Source: Nilaparvata lugens
Taxonomy: Eukaryota > Arthropoda > Insecta > Hemiptera > Delphacidae
Length of the DNA stretch: 64,000 nt
Direction: 5' to 3'
Assembly (NCBI RefSeq): GCF_014356525.2
Contig: NC_052507.1
Location: 1,806,919-1,870,918 of the forward strand
In this document: positions 13,016-23,472 of the stretch, piece by piece
Layout of the letters: each line of letters begins with the position of its first letter
Position numbering within the stretch: the stretch's first letter is position 1
Notes under the pieces: model-generated
Seen by the model: only the letters and a program-made list of their open reading frames with translations
The model's database searches: none
What the model was told of the DNA's origin: nothing
Made by a program: the position numbers and the translations under genes

Positions 13016-13232
13016 CAACACCCAAAAATCATGTTTCAGGGGACCTTGAAACGTATAGAAAACATGAAATTAGGGTACCTTAAATTTTTTTGGAAAGCAA
13101 TATTTTCCTTACCTATGGTAATAGGGCAAGGAAAGTAATGAAACGTATAGAAAACATGAAATTAGGGTATACCTTAAATTTTTTTGGAAAGCAATACTTT
13201 CCTTACCTATGGTAATAGGGCAAGGAAAGTAA
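12531..13232 (+). mobile_element. Microsatellite-carrying element (family C), copy 2
   Basis: Starts TCTGGTGTGGTACACTCACA and ends in the ACTTTCC...GGAAAGT hairpin. A short AC tract (12974-13012) sits at the family's fixed position. The terminal ~93 bp including the hairpin is tandemly duplicated (13046-13138 and 13139-13232). More diverged from copy 1 than copy 4 is. Confidence 0.75.
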
Positions 13233-13489
13233 AAATATTGGTAACTATCAAGTGTTTTTATTCAAAAATTAATTTTTATATAATTCTGAGACTACACTTA
13301 TCCAATGATAGAAGATTTCAAGAGGCTAATAATCATATTTTAATATCATACAATAATTACTTTGATAATGAATAAATAAATGTATACTGTAAAACCAAGT
13401 TGTAAGCCTAAAAAGTTTGAAAAGGTTTCCACAGTTATGTCCTATTATTAAATAAACTAAATCACTTTTTTGGTATTATTAATTCAAAG

Positions 13490-13700
13490 TCATGTCCTGT
13501 TATTGAAGACACTATCACCAGTCGTTACGGCTCTGAGAGAGTCCTGCAGAAGTAGACCGGCTGAATGCAGGCAGTTGGCAAGAATGGAGATGTGTTGAAC
13601 AACCTGAGATGCATCTCCCACACTGGTCAACTCTTCTAGCTCTATGTGCAACTGACCGAAACCGGTATAATCTGATGCGCCTTTCCACAGCACTTTGTGT
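13490..13700 (-). CDS. NAALADase/GCPII-like gene, terminal exon
   Basis: Last coding exon of the minus-strand gene. The acceptor TTTTCAG ends at 13701, and the TGA stop is at 13490-13492. It encodes 70 residues starting (R)HKVLWKGASDYTGFGQLHIE, matching the C-terminal helices of the transferrin-receptor-like dimerisation domain of glutamate carboxypeptidase II (the RHVIYAPSSHNKYAGESFP region of the family). Its first two bases complete an Arg codon started in the exon at 14137-14214. The short C-terminal tail GDSVFNNRT has no counterpart I recall. AT-rich DNA downstream to about 13240 is probably 3' UTR, with AATAAA (reverse) near 13257. Confidence 0.85.
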
Positions 13701-14136
13701 CTGAAAACAAACATTTTTTTCAATAAAAGTTTCAATACTTTTTAAATAAAATTTATTTAATTATTAAGTTTTTTGGCCACTCCGAAACTCTGCAGGGTCA
13801 AAAGCCTGACCTCTCCCAAGAAGTTTTGCCTGAATGGCCGCCCTTCTTTGAGCATTGTTTAGTTTTGGCCTCTCCACCCACAAACTCGTGACCTACGTGA
13901 GTGAATTACCTACTCGTGACAAGCATGGATACTGTGGGTGAATTCTGGTTTTCAACACATTATTGAGTACGATGTTCGACGCAAAGCTCCTCCAATTCAT
14001 AGGGGGCCAGGACCTTACTATAGTAGCAGTGATTGGTGAATGAAAGAACATAGGGCTGATGTAAAGTATACAGGTATCTCTTGGACTTGAGTGTAAACTA
14101 CTATAACATTTATATTTTGTTTAGATATTGTTCTAC

Positions 14137-14214
14137 CTTGCATATTGTGAAGAACACACCAACGTTTTCTCCAAATGAACCAGCTTGTCATTAGCTATTC
14201 TCAATTTCAGTAGA
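14137..14214 (-). CDS. NAALADase/GCPII-like gene, exon
   Basis: A 78 bp exon between a TTGCAG acceptor and a G|GTAGAA donor. It reads LLKLRIANDKLVHLEKTLV, which corresponds to the PLMLRMMNDQLMFLERAFI segment of human GCPII. Phase matches both neighbours: it takes AA from the previous exon to make Asn and leaves AG for Arg in the next. Dimerisation-domain helix. Confidence 0.88.
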
Positions 14215-14395
14215 CTGCAACAGAAATAAATAAGAAACAATTTTTAATGGAATGAAATAAAATAATTACATTCTATTAATCACTGTATCCGAATAATTAA
14301 TAATATCATTTAACAATCATAAATGGAATCTGCTATCTATATAAATTGTATGTCTCTCATTATTATTTTTATAGATAATATTCCCATTGATATGT

Positions 14396-14596
14396 AAGGC
14401 TCAACTCACACTTACGCGACTCAGGTCGATAAGAGACTCGACTCTAGTGGAGAGCATGTGTTTTCAAATGGTGACGTCGCGGAGACTAGAATCGACTGGT
14501 CTGAGTGTCACCATTTGAAAACACATGCTGCGTCGAGAAGAGACTAGAGTCGCAGTCTCTTCTCGACCTGAGTCGCGTAAGTGTGAGCTGAGCCTA
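14396..14596. mobile_element. Palindromic MITE (family F)
   Basis: Terminal inverted repeats beginning AGGCTCAACTCACACTTACG (left) and AGGCTCAGCTCACACTTACG (right, reverse strand) run for ~45 bp. A second inverted pair (ATGTGTTTTCAAATGGTGAC) lies within. GC-richer than its surroundings; no ORF. It sits in the intron just upstream of the 14137-14214 exon. Confidence 0.88.
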
Positions 14597-14689
14597 AGTG
14601 GACTGATTTTTGATTGATTTAAATAAAAACTGATTTATTGGTGAATCGAAAGGTGATTTTTGATAGGTGAAATTCCTAAGGCCCGGTTG

Positions 14690-15184
14690 CACAAAAGCCG
14701 GTTGGATTTATTCATTTATCTATTTATTTATTTATTTATGTATGTATTTATTTATTTATTTAAATGACAATTACAAATCATAATTATAATAAATATAATA
14801 AGATTGGGACAAGACAACAGGCATAGCCCAAAACTGTCTTCTCCCAAATTTTTACAAACAAAAGTTTCAAAAAAGAATAAGGTTAAGATTTCACTTTCAC
14901 TTCAAAAAGTCCAATTTCCACTTCAAAACTAATGACTATACTAAAAATTTTGAATTTTGATATTTAAAAACTGATTAAAAACAAAAATATTTCACTCAAA
15001 TATCTACAAATTGGACATTTTTGAGTAATTTTGCAAAATTTTGAGCCAGAAAAGAAACACTTTTAACCGTGATTAACTCTACAAGAACCAATCGGAGAAG
15101 GCGTTTTTGAAAAGACGGCTTCTCTGAATGGTTCTCGTGGAATTAATCACGGTTAAAATTTAACCAGCTTTTGTGCAACCGGCA
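14690..15184. mobile_element. MITE family G copy with an insertion
   Basis: Ends are GGCCCGGTTGCACAAAAGCC and, reversed, GCCGGTTGCACAAAAGC; the AATTAATCACGGTTAAAATT block is near the right end. About 350 bp (14705-15060) of (ATTT)n plus LINE 3'-UTR-like sequence (GACAACAGGCATAGCCCAAA) interrupts the left arm. Other copies are at 26353 and 56325. Confidence 0.8.
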
Positions 15185-15434
15185 TTAAGATATTGAAAAT
15201 GTTATTCGTCCGATTTTTTGCGGAGTGAGTCGCATCTTTTAAAACTTACTTCCAATTCAAGATGCACTTGAATTGTGAAATTCTTCAAAGAAAATGATGA
15301 GGAGAATATTACGTTTTTTTTTGTGGTAGATGTGTACCAAAATTAGAAGACTTATTATTAGCATATTGAAAATGGGGTAATTTCATTACATCATGAACCG
15401 ATATGTCGACAATAGCTATTCATGCAATAATTGA

Positions 15435-15940
15435 TATAGTGAAGTCCAAGTTATAATGGCAGTAGAGAAAGATAGAACAACAACGTTGCCGATCCTGTCT
15501 TGTCAATATCCAAACATGTTATTTTGTTTTGAAAAAGTTGTTTTTCGTGTAGGTATATTTAAATATCAATATGTTTTTTTTAACTTTGTATTGAGGATTA
15601 TTATTTCTGTTGTGGTGAAATAAAATTGATTTTATTTGATTTGAATGCCTTCTATAGACGGTAGCTGATACAGGTTTATTAATGTATAATATTAACTGTT
15701 CATTCTCGTTTAAAATAATCTATCATATTTTATAAAGCAAGGAATTATATTTCTCAATAATTTCATAATGAATTTACATAACTAAGATGGAATATTTTGT
15801 TAATCAATTATTAATTCTACATTGCTAAAAACAGAGCAAAGCGAGAAAGAGATAGCGTTATCCGTTTTGTCCAATGATAAACAAGGATAGCAATAGCATT
15901 GCTAATCAAACACTGCCATTATAACGTGGACCTCACTATA
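15435..15940 (+). mobile_element. MITE family B copy with nested retroelement tail
   Basis: Both ends are intact (TATAGTGAAGTCCAAGTTAT...ACGTGGACCTCACTATA). Between CTTGTCAAT and GCCTTCTATAGACGG there is a ~138 bp insertion (15508-15646) that ends ATAAAATTGATTTTATTTGA, which looks like a 5'-truncated LINE tail. Confidence 0.88.
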
Positions 15941-16251
15941 GACCATTGACTTGTGGATGGATAAATAAATACTTATCAATCTTATCATATAATAGAGTAA
16001 TGCCCTATTACATTATGTACCGGTATGTAAACAATTATTTATTCAATTTATATTTGATAGACATTTATAAATATATATTTTATATTGGACATTAAATTAT
16101 ATCTGACAGACCAATTGATTTGACAATGAATTAATATATATTTATCAAACTTATCAACATGCAAACATCCATCAATTTATAGATTTTCAAACATTGATTG
16201 AAATTTGAAAAATAGGTTTTTTAGATCAAAAGAAAATGCAGGGAGACTTAC
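15941..16251. other. Intron DNA, nothing recognised
   Basis: AT-rich intronic stretch of the NAALADase-like gene without recognisable features. Confidence 0.5.
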
Positions 16252-16333
16252 TTCGTCTGATCGATTTCCTTCAATTCAGAATCAAACGATTCAGCTACTG
16301 ATAAAAATTCTTTAATTGCTTCTTGTAATGCAT
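16252..16333 (-). CDS. NAALADase/GCPII-like gene, exon
   Basis: An 82 bp exon (acceptor ATTCCAG, donor A|GTAAGT). It encodes (D)ALQEAIKEFLSVAESFDSEL and on to KEIDQT, equivalent to the [20 protein letters not shown] stretch of human GCPII. The first two bases complete GAT with the G left by the 18079-18268 exon. It falls within the dimerisation domain. Confidence 0.88.
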
Positions 16334-16699
16334 CTGGAATTCAGAGATTCAAAGATTAATTTATAAATCAACAATTCATCAATGGGATATTTAATATTTT
16401 GAACAATAAAACTCAATTGAAACTTGAACTTTTTAAACTGGAGGATACACTTAAAATCAATGATACTATCCCAATTATAATAATAATAAATTTTATTTCC
16501 ATCAATACACAAATAAACAATCTAATCAATAAAATGTAGCCTACATAATATTCAAGAATACAATAAATGAAATTCACTACAAATATGAATAAATTGCATT
16601 TTTTCGGAAATTAACCTACTCACCTATGGGAAACCCATGTTCTAGAGCAGGTGTAGTAGTGATACATAAATTTAGAGTGGGGTGCAAATAGATTGGGTA

Positions 16700-17050
16700 A
16701 GTGAGCTCACATATTGTTCGAAATTATGTTTTTTATATTATGTCTTCCAGTAGTTGTGATCCAGTTATTAACGGTGCATTTTAATTTTCTCGAGTTTTCT
16801 ACTATTTTGATTTGTACAGTAAGTAAATTGTGGAGTTTTGGTGCTAGGTGGTTGAAGTGTCGTTGTTGGTATGTTGCCTTCCTAGCCACGTTTGTGATAA
16901 GAAGGCTTCTATTTCTTGTATTGTGACAGTGGTTTCTGTTTTGAAAGCTTTCTGGGTTTTTGTGTAGTCTGTAAATAATTTCTAGGGAGTAGAGTTGTCT
17001 TGCGTCCATCACACCACACTCATTGTAGAGCTGGTCTGACAGATAACAAG
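16700..17050 (-). pseudogene. LINE 3'-terminal coding fragment
   Basis: The minus-strand frame 16707-17012 reads MMDARQLYSLEIIYRLHKNP, then HNTRNRSLLITNVARKATYQ, then FNHLAPKLHNLLTV. The HNTRNR / FNxLPxxxxNL arrangement is the common C-terminus of jockey/CR1-type reverse transcriptases. Severely 5'-truncated. Confidence 0.7.
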
Positions 17051-17070
17051 GTGTCTTCTACTTGATGATT

Positions 17071-17990
17071 TTTACTTTCCTTGCCCTATTACCATAGGTA
17101 AGGAAAGTATTGCTTTCCAAAAAAAAATTAAGGTACCCTAATTTCAAGTTTTCTATACGTTTCAAGGTCCCCTGAGTCCAAAAACATGATTTTTGGTTGT
17201 TGGTCTGTGTGTGTGTATGTGTGTATGTCTGTAAACACGATAACTCCATTCCTAATTAACCGATTGACTTGAAATTTTAAACTTAAGGTCCTTATACCAT
17301 GAGGATCCAACAGTAAGAAATTCAATAAAATTCAATTCAAGATGGCGGAAAAAATGGCGGACAATTACTAAAAAACCATGTTTTTCACGGTTTTCTCGAA
17401 AGCGGCTCTAACGATTTTCTTCAAATGTATAACATGGATAGCTATTTATAAGCCCTATCAACTGACATGAGTCTCATTTCTAGGAAAATTGCAGGAGCTC
17501 CGTAATATTCTTGAGAAAAATGGCGGATAATTACTAAAAAACCACGTTTTCACGGTTTTCTCAAAAATGACTCGACCGATTTTTTTCAAATTCATACTCT
17601 GTATAGTTATTTATCAGCTCTATTAACTGGCATAAGTCTCCTTCCTGGGAAACAAATGGAGGGTCCACCCCATCCTTGAGAAATGGACTTTGTAACCTCC
17701 TTCTCGTGCATGAGGTAGGTAGGTAGAGCAGTTCATAAAAAAACACATACCCAGTCGAGATATTTCATCTGTACAACAGCTGTTTTGACGACTTTTAAAA
17801 GATCTTCGAATTTCACAATTTACACAAAGGAAAAAGTACTCTGAAAACAATTATATATACACATGTACAGTTGTCTGATAGTAGTTTCAAACATGTTGCC
17901 GCCAATTGTCATAATGAATTATTCTCTTGAATAAGAATGAGGCTTACAGTTCAATGAGCGAGGAAAGTTGTGTGAGTGTACCACACCAGA
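17071..17990 (-). mobile_element. Microsatellite-carrying element (family C), copy 3
   Basis: Minus orientation: the hairpin end is at 17071-17110, the TC start at 17989-17990 (TCTGGTGTGGTACACTCACA reversed), and a short GT tract at 17204-17233 in the standard position. An internal ~140 bp block with GGTTTTCTCGAAA / GGCTCTAACGATTTT appears twice (near 17340-17480 and 17515-17660). Confidence 0.75.
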
Positions 17991-18078
17991 TTTTTAATTA
18001 TTAGTTTTTGCACTTTTATAAGGGCAAATAATACTTATGAATACTCTATACTCAATCAATGATTGATATTCGACTCAC

Positions 18079-18268
18079 CAAGTGTTATATTGTTTTCTAG
18101 TAGGGTTTTTTGATGGGTAGAGTTTATGGAATCGATAGATTTCTGCAGGAATCGAGCATAGTCTGTGACTCTGAAAGGAAGAACCGAACTATCAGACAAT
18201 GTCCAGACTAGGAGGGCCCACAGCTCAGTAACTGCACGATGTACTGTGAAGTTTTTATCCTCGTAAAC
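18079..18268 (-). CDS. NAALADase/GCPII-like gene, exon (start of dimerisation domain)
   Basis: A 190 bp exon, acceptor TTTTTTACAG, donor G|GTGAGT. It reads VYEDKNFTVHRAVTELWALL, then SDSSVLPFRVTDYARFLQ, lining up with [20 protein letters not shown] and the SIVLPFDCRDYAVVLRKY segment of human GCPII. It ends on the first base of an Asp codon, finished at 16333. It starts in phase 0, whereas the nearest exon found upstream (29040-29205) ends after two codon bases, so at least one intervening exon is unaccounted for. Confidence 0.92.
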
Positions 18269-18379
18269 CTGTAAAAAAATAAAATGAATCAAATCATAAG
18301 CGAATAAGCAATAAATTGGAATATTAACTAAATATTCATCCTATTGTATTAAGCTAGCAATTTCTGTATTTTTATATAT

Positions 18380-18500
18380 TTATATCTGGTTATTTATGTT
18401 CAACGGATCTCGAAAACGGCTCTAACGATTTGGAACATAGTAGGTTTATGATATAAGAATTTGATTGCATTAGGTCTCATCCTTGGGAAAACACGCTGAA
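18380..18500 (-). mobile_element. Dispersed repeat family I fragment
   Basis: Contains CGGATCTCGAAAACGGCTCT and TAGGTCTCATCC, shared with 8760-8880 and 56040-56160. Confidence 0.6.
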
Positions 18501-18551
18501 CGACATTAAAATATTTAATACTAGCCAACTATATGAATGTTGGATTATAAT

Positions 18552-18834
18552 GTTGGAAAACTGGGAGGCACTTAGTTTTTTAATATTAATTGACAGGACA
18601 TTGTTGTCAAACCAGTCCTTCAGCTTGACGGGATCGATGGATGCTTGATTGAAACATTCAACTTGGAATCAATGCTTGATTGAAACATTCAACTTGGAAT
18701 GAATGCTTGATTGAAACATTCAACTTGAATGTTTCAATCAAGCATCCATCGATCTCGTCAAGCTGAAGGACTGGTTTGACAACAATGTCCTGTCAATTAA
18801 TATTAAAAAAACTAAGTGTCTCCCAGTTTTCCAA
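18552..18834. repeat. Snap-back inverted repeat at a LINE 5' junction
   Basis: The left arm 18552-18660 is the reverse complement of 18722-18834 (arms share GACAGGACATTGTTGTCAAA and CTTCAGCTTGACG). The loop holds three ~30 bp repeats of ATGCTTGATTGAAACATTCA. The right arm continues into LINE coding sequence, so the left arm is an inverted 5' copy of the same LINE. Confidence 0.88.
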
Positions 18835-19970
18835 CGTAACAGCCCAGGACCAATTGAGCTCAGGTTGCATTCATGTGGCAATCCATTGTCTGCTGTCTGT
18901 GGCTGTCCACCTATTGAACAAGTTAAACAGTATAGGTATCTGGGTGTTGTATTCGATCATAAGCTGAGCTGGGGGGGCTCATGTGCAGTACCTTAGACAG
19001 CGGCTGCGAAAACTGAACTATGCATTTGGTCAGCTAGGGCAAGTCCTGGGTGCCGGTCACCGTAGAAACGTTTATCATGCTTATGTTCAGTCCCTGCTCG
19101 AATATGGCATCTTGGCGTGGGGGGGGGGGGTGCCTCATCCAATGTATTGCAGCCCCTTGCAGTTTCACAAAGATCACTCATTAAAACGCTTCTTTTGAAA
19201 AATAACAGATACCCTACTCATTTGTTGTTCCTCGAATTTCCAGTTTTGAATATTAAACAGCTCTTCATTAAAAACCTTTTAATTTTTATTAAAAAAAAAA
19301 CAATTCCCTATTCACAGAAATTCAGCATAATTATCTTACCAGAAATAGATTAAATATTAACATCCAAATCCCTCGTCTCGAAAACTCAATGCAATTATCA
19401 AACTGTTTCCATTTGGCCCATTGGCTTTATCGTAATGCTCCTCCAGAGATTCTATCAATTGGTGAGGGGTGTAGCATCGCCATCTATAAGCGTGGAGTGA
19501 GCAGGTGGCTTCTCAGTATTGGCCCGGCGGCTGCAGAGGCTCTGTTGCGGTCTCCTTATGTCTAGCTGTAATAGCCCGTCCTAATGGTTCGTCCTTACCT
19601 ATAATTGGGGTTGTTCAGTTTTTTCTTCTCCTTCAACCACAGATACTGTACTTTTTATTTATATTTTGATTGTATGATACCTTAAATGCCGCAAATTAAT
19701 TTAATAATTTTTTTTTCGTTCGTCACTTAGTTGAACCTTATTTTTTGATTATAATTTTCAAATTCTTATCCTATTATTAAGTTTTTAGTTACTAGATTTT
19801 TATTGTATCTAGTGTCATTAAAGTAGGCTATAGTTATAATTTTTCTTATCGATTGTCAGAAGACTCCTTCATGCACACGGACTTGTTGTCCAAGCATGGA
19901 GTTATTCATTTACTTTTTACTTGTTTTTACATACTATGTAATGTATAAAGTTTTTGAATAAAATGAATTG
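18722..19970 (+). pseudogene. LINE fragment: RT thumb/C-terminus and 3' UTR
   Basis: Frames joined by eye give DNNVLSINIKKTKCLPVF, then QVKQYRYLGVVFDHKLSWG, then HVQYLRQRLRKLNYAFGQL and LLEYGILAWGG, the region after the YADD box of jockey/R1-like reverse transcriptases. Frame breaks occur near 18968 (a G-run) and again near 19280-19330. Coding ends about 19565. The 3' UTR ends near 19970 in GAATAAAATGAATTGAATAT. Confidence 0.8.
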
Positions 19971-20106
19971 AATATATCTTTTGTTTAAATATATATTTTG
20001 TGACACATTATGTAAATGGGAAGGCAGTTTGTTGAATAGTTTTTGTCCTGTGATCTCAAAACTATCAAGAGATTTTGTCAGTCTTTGGTGCTATTGTCAT
20101 ATATAG

Positions 20107-20187
20107 AAGGCATTGACAAGACAGAGGATCGGCAACGTTGTTCTCCTTTCTTTCTCCACTGCCATTATAACGTGGAGCTCACTATGG
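20107..20187 (-). mobile_element. MITE family B, end fragment
   Basis: Only the terminal ~80 bp, from GGCATTGACAAGACAGAGGA to ACGTGGAGCTCACTAT. Confidence 0.8.
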
Positions 20188-20588
20188 GTTGTGAGTAGTA
20201 TGGTATCAACATTTTATCGCTCAAAGGAAAAAGCAGACTGATAAAAAAAAATATCATCAATTTGAACCAAACAAAAATCAGTGTTCGAAGAATATAAAGC
20301 AACAGACAAATTTCGGGAATTTATTACCCATAAGGACAGCTATTATGAATTAAATAAATTACCTACAACAATCATTAAAATAGTCTTAATATTTTAAAAG
20401 TTCATTTTGACAGAATATTAATGAAACTTATCTATTGATACATACTTAAATTGATACATACAATATAATTCTCAACTATGAATGATTGGGAGGAACAACA
20501 GGCTTGAAGCCCAAAACTGTTCCTTTCCCAAATTTGGATAGAAGTTGTCCAAAAATAAACTTTGTGTAGGGAAACAGCCAACTCGAAA
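20188..20588. other. LINE-tail-like repeat, no gene
   Basis: Sequence at 20460-20580 (GGGAGGAACAACAGGCTTGA, CCCAAATTTGGATAG) resembles the 3'-UTR-like repeats at 14790-14860, 46733 and 59540. No coding region. Confidence 0.45.
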
Positions 20589-21264
20589 TCTATATATATA
20601 AAAGCGAAATGGCACTCACTCACTGACTGATTGACTGACTGATTCACTCACTCGCAGAACTAAAAATCTACCGGACCAAAAACGTTCAAATTTGGTAGGT
20701 ATGTTCAGTTGGCCCTTTAGAGGCGCACTAAGAAATCTTTTGGCAATATTTTAACTCCAAGGTTTGTTTTTAAGGGTTTAAAGTTCGTCTTTTAGCATGT
20801 ATATTCTTCTTCTCCCAATCTCTTAATTGTAATTAAAATGTCCATAATATCATATGTTACTACAGAACTATAATCTAGAGAGAGTACCTCTTCGAAACAG
20901 TTGTTAACTGGTAACTAAATCAATAATTTTGTCAGGTTGGCATTAAGTTGGGTTGACTTTGTTAGGTTGGCACCAAGTTGAAGATTGAAATACATTTATC
21001 GCGGAAAAATTGATTGGGCACTGCTACTTCAATCAGAGCTATTCCTGTGAATATTATATTACTAGCCGCCAGGCTCGCTTCGCTCGCCATATCCGTTTAG
21101 CCAGACGTTTAGTCTGGACCCCCGACTGGATCGTCCTAACATATGATAAAAATGCTCAAATGAAAAATGCAGGCAAGCGAAGCGAGCCTGCTGATCTCAT
21201 TCTTGGACGATCCAGAGCCCCCTGGCTAGACGGATATGGCGAGCGAAGCGAGCCTGACTGCTAG
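20589..21264 (+). mobile_element. Non-autonomous Helitron, copy 1
   Basis: Starts TCTATATATATAAAAGCGAA and ends GCGAAGCGAGCCTGACTG-CTAG. The preceding base is A and the following base is T, exactly the A/T insertion site of Helitrons. A hairpin of GGCGAGCGAAGCGAGCC type lies before the CTAG end, and an inverted copy of the ~200 bp 3' module lies within. 676 bp, no Rep/helicase. Confidence 0.92.
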
Positions 21265-21299
21265 TAATATACAGATGTTTCAACAGTAGTCCAGTCAAT

Positions 21300-21490
21300 T
21301 ATATAATGAAAAACAATTTACTGATAAAGGCTATATTGAACTGCAATCTATCATTCAGTGAGATTGATATTAAACTGGCAGCATTCTAACAAATAACAGA
21401 AATATAGCTTCTTATTCAACAAACACTGCCAGTGAGAATTAAATCTTACTACAGCAGTATCTATTCTCAACTACAGTAGATCTAAAGCTG
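21300..21490. repeat. Dispersed repeat
   Basis: TGAGATTGATATTAAACTGG...CTACAGCAGTATCTATTCTC recurs at 59715-59840 next to another family B MITE, so the two may have spread together by segmental copying. Confidence 0.7.
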
Positions 21491-21868
21491 TAGTGAGGTC
21501 CACGTTATAATGGCAGTGGAGAAAGATAGGAGAACAAAGTTGCCGAACCTCTGTCTTGTCAATGCCTTCTATAGACGGTATCTGATACAGGTTTATTGAT
21601 GTAATATCAACTGTTCATTCTCGTTTAAAATAATCAATTATATTCTATCAAGCAAGGAATTATATTTGTCATTAATTTCATAATGAATTTTCATAATTGA
21701 GATGAAATATTTTGTTAATCAATTATCAATTCCACATTGTTAAAAGACGATCTGGCAACAGAGCAAAGCGAGAAAAAGATAGCGCTATCCGATTTGTTGA
21801 ATGATAGACAAGGATAGCAATACCATTGCTAATCAAACACTGCCATTATAACGTGGACCTCACTATAT
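21491..21868 (+). mobile_element. MITE family B copy
   Basis: Near-intact 378 bp copy with both terminal repeats (TAGTGAGGTCCACGTTATAA and its complement at the right end). Confidence 0.92.
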
Positions 21869-21873
21869 ATAGG

Positions 21874-22241
21874 TATAGTGTGGTCCACGTTATAATGGCA
21901 GTGGAGAAAGATAGGAGAACAGCGTTGCCGATCCTCTGTCTTGTCAGAGCAATCTATAGACGGTAGCTGATACAAGTTTATTGATGTAATATCAACTGTT
22001 CATTCTCGTTTAAAATGATCAATTATATATCTTATTAATCAAGAAACATATATTTGTCAGTCATTTCATAATTAAGATGAAATATTTTGTTAATCAATGA
22101 TCAATTCTACATTGTTAAACGACGATTTGGCAACAGAACAAAGCGAGAAAGAGATAGCGCTCTCCGCTTTGTTGAATGATAGACAAGGATAGCAATACCA
22201 TTGCCAATCAAACACTGCCATTATAACGTGAGCCTCACTAT
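21874..22241 (+). mobile_element. MITE family B copy (adjacent tandem partner)
   Basis: Starts only 5 bp after the previous copy ends, same orientation. The two copies differ internally, so they are independent insertions rather than a fresh tandem duplication. Confidence 0.92.
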
Positions 22242-22719
22242 TACTGCATTCTCAACTATTTCCACTGTCAGTATTCCTCATAAAACAACATCAAAGCTTC
22301 CCATTTAACCAACGCTGCCAGTTTGTAGTGAATCACTCTCCGATCGCTCTCTCGACCCTTGACTTTGATAAATAAAAGATAAGCCTGAAAAATCAAGAGC
22401 AGCTCTCGGATATTGTTCGTGTTTGAATTATTGTGTACAATATAAACAAAAGTTCATTAGATAGTAATATTGTAGGCCTACTGGTCACCGATAATGATTG
22501 GTGTAGTGAACATTGTCTGATCGCATTCAGAAGTAAATGTATTTCTCCAAAGTTTTCGTGAATAGTTTGGAGTTTTCTATGTGTTTGTGCATGTATTTTG
22601 ATCGGTATAACTGACTTTATTGGGTAGGTACCGTACTTCGAAAGTATTTTTCCTGTAAGAACTGTTCAAGCTAACAAAAGGAAATAGGAGTGAAATCTTC
22701 AAAAAAATATACAACGACA

Positions 22720-23280
22720 ATTCACAGAGGTACGAGCTTGGTTATTACAGCTATTCAACCTGATAATAGATTATATTTCCATCAAAATGTTATCGGAACA
22801 ATTACACAGAGCAACTTAGAACAATTCACAGAGTGGTTATCACAGTTTATTCAACCTGATAATAGATTATTTTCATCATAAGTGTAAAGGATCAATATTA
22901 CAGAGTAGCATACGACAATTCACAGGGACAATTGAACCTGATAATAAACTGTTTCCATCATCGTAAGTGTATCAGAATAATATTACCTACAGAGCAACAA
23001 TTCACAGAGGTACGAGAGTGGTTTATTGCAATATTCATTCAACTTGATAATAGGTTATTTTTATCGAGAATAACTGAACAATTAGAAAGTAACTTACAAC
23101 AATAATTAACAGAGGTTATTGCTTTATTCATTCAACTTGATAATATATTATTCCCATCGAGAATAACGGAACAATTATTACAGAATAGGTCACAACAATT
23201 TACAGAGGAACGAGTGGTTATAAGTTACTGCAATTGATAATATATTATTTTTATTATAAGGGTAAAGGAATACCAATGAT
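22720..23280 (+). repeat. Degenerate tandem monomers upstream of the 698-aa ORF
   Basis: About six units of roughly 85-105 bp, each with ACAATTCACAGAGG-type and CAACCTGATAATAGATTAT-type blocks (near 22720, 22818, 22915, 22995, 23105, 23195). They decay towards the 3' side and end ~190 bp before the ORF. They could be a repeated promoter or 5' UTR. No TATA box was chosen with confidence. Confidence 0.7.
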
Positions 23281-23472
23281 AGTGATTCTATTCATCAGAG
23301 TGACGATAATATTTTTTCAGTGACAGAATATTTAGAAGCCGATTGATATCTACAGTGATAGATCTGTTTAAAAGTGTGACGATACATTATTGGATTTTGG
23401 GTAGCTAGTATTCTATATCTTTTTGGAGAACTGTTTGGGAAGCAACATTATTCTAAACTAGATAGATTCAAA

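Noticed and set aside
16312..16512. 66-codon minus-strand frame overlapping a host exon
   Set aside because: Only the first part coincides with the 16252-16333 exon, and in a different frame; the rest is intronic.
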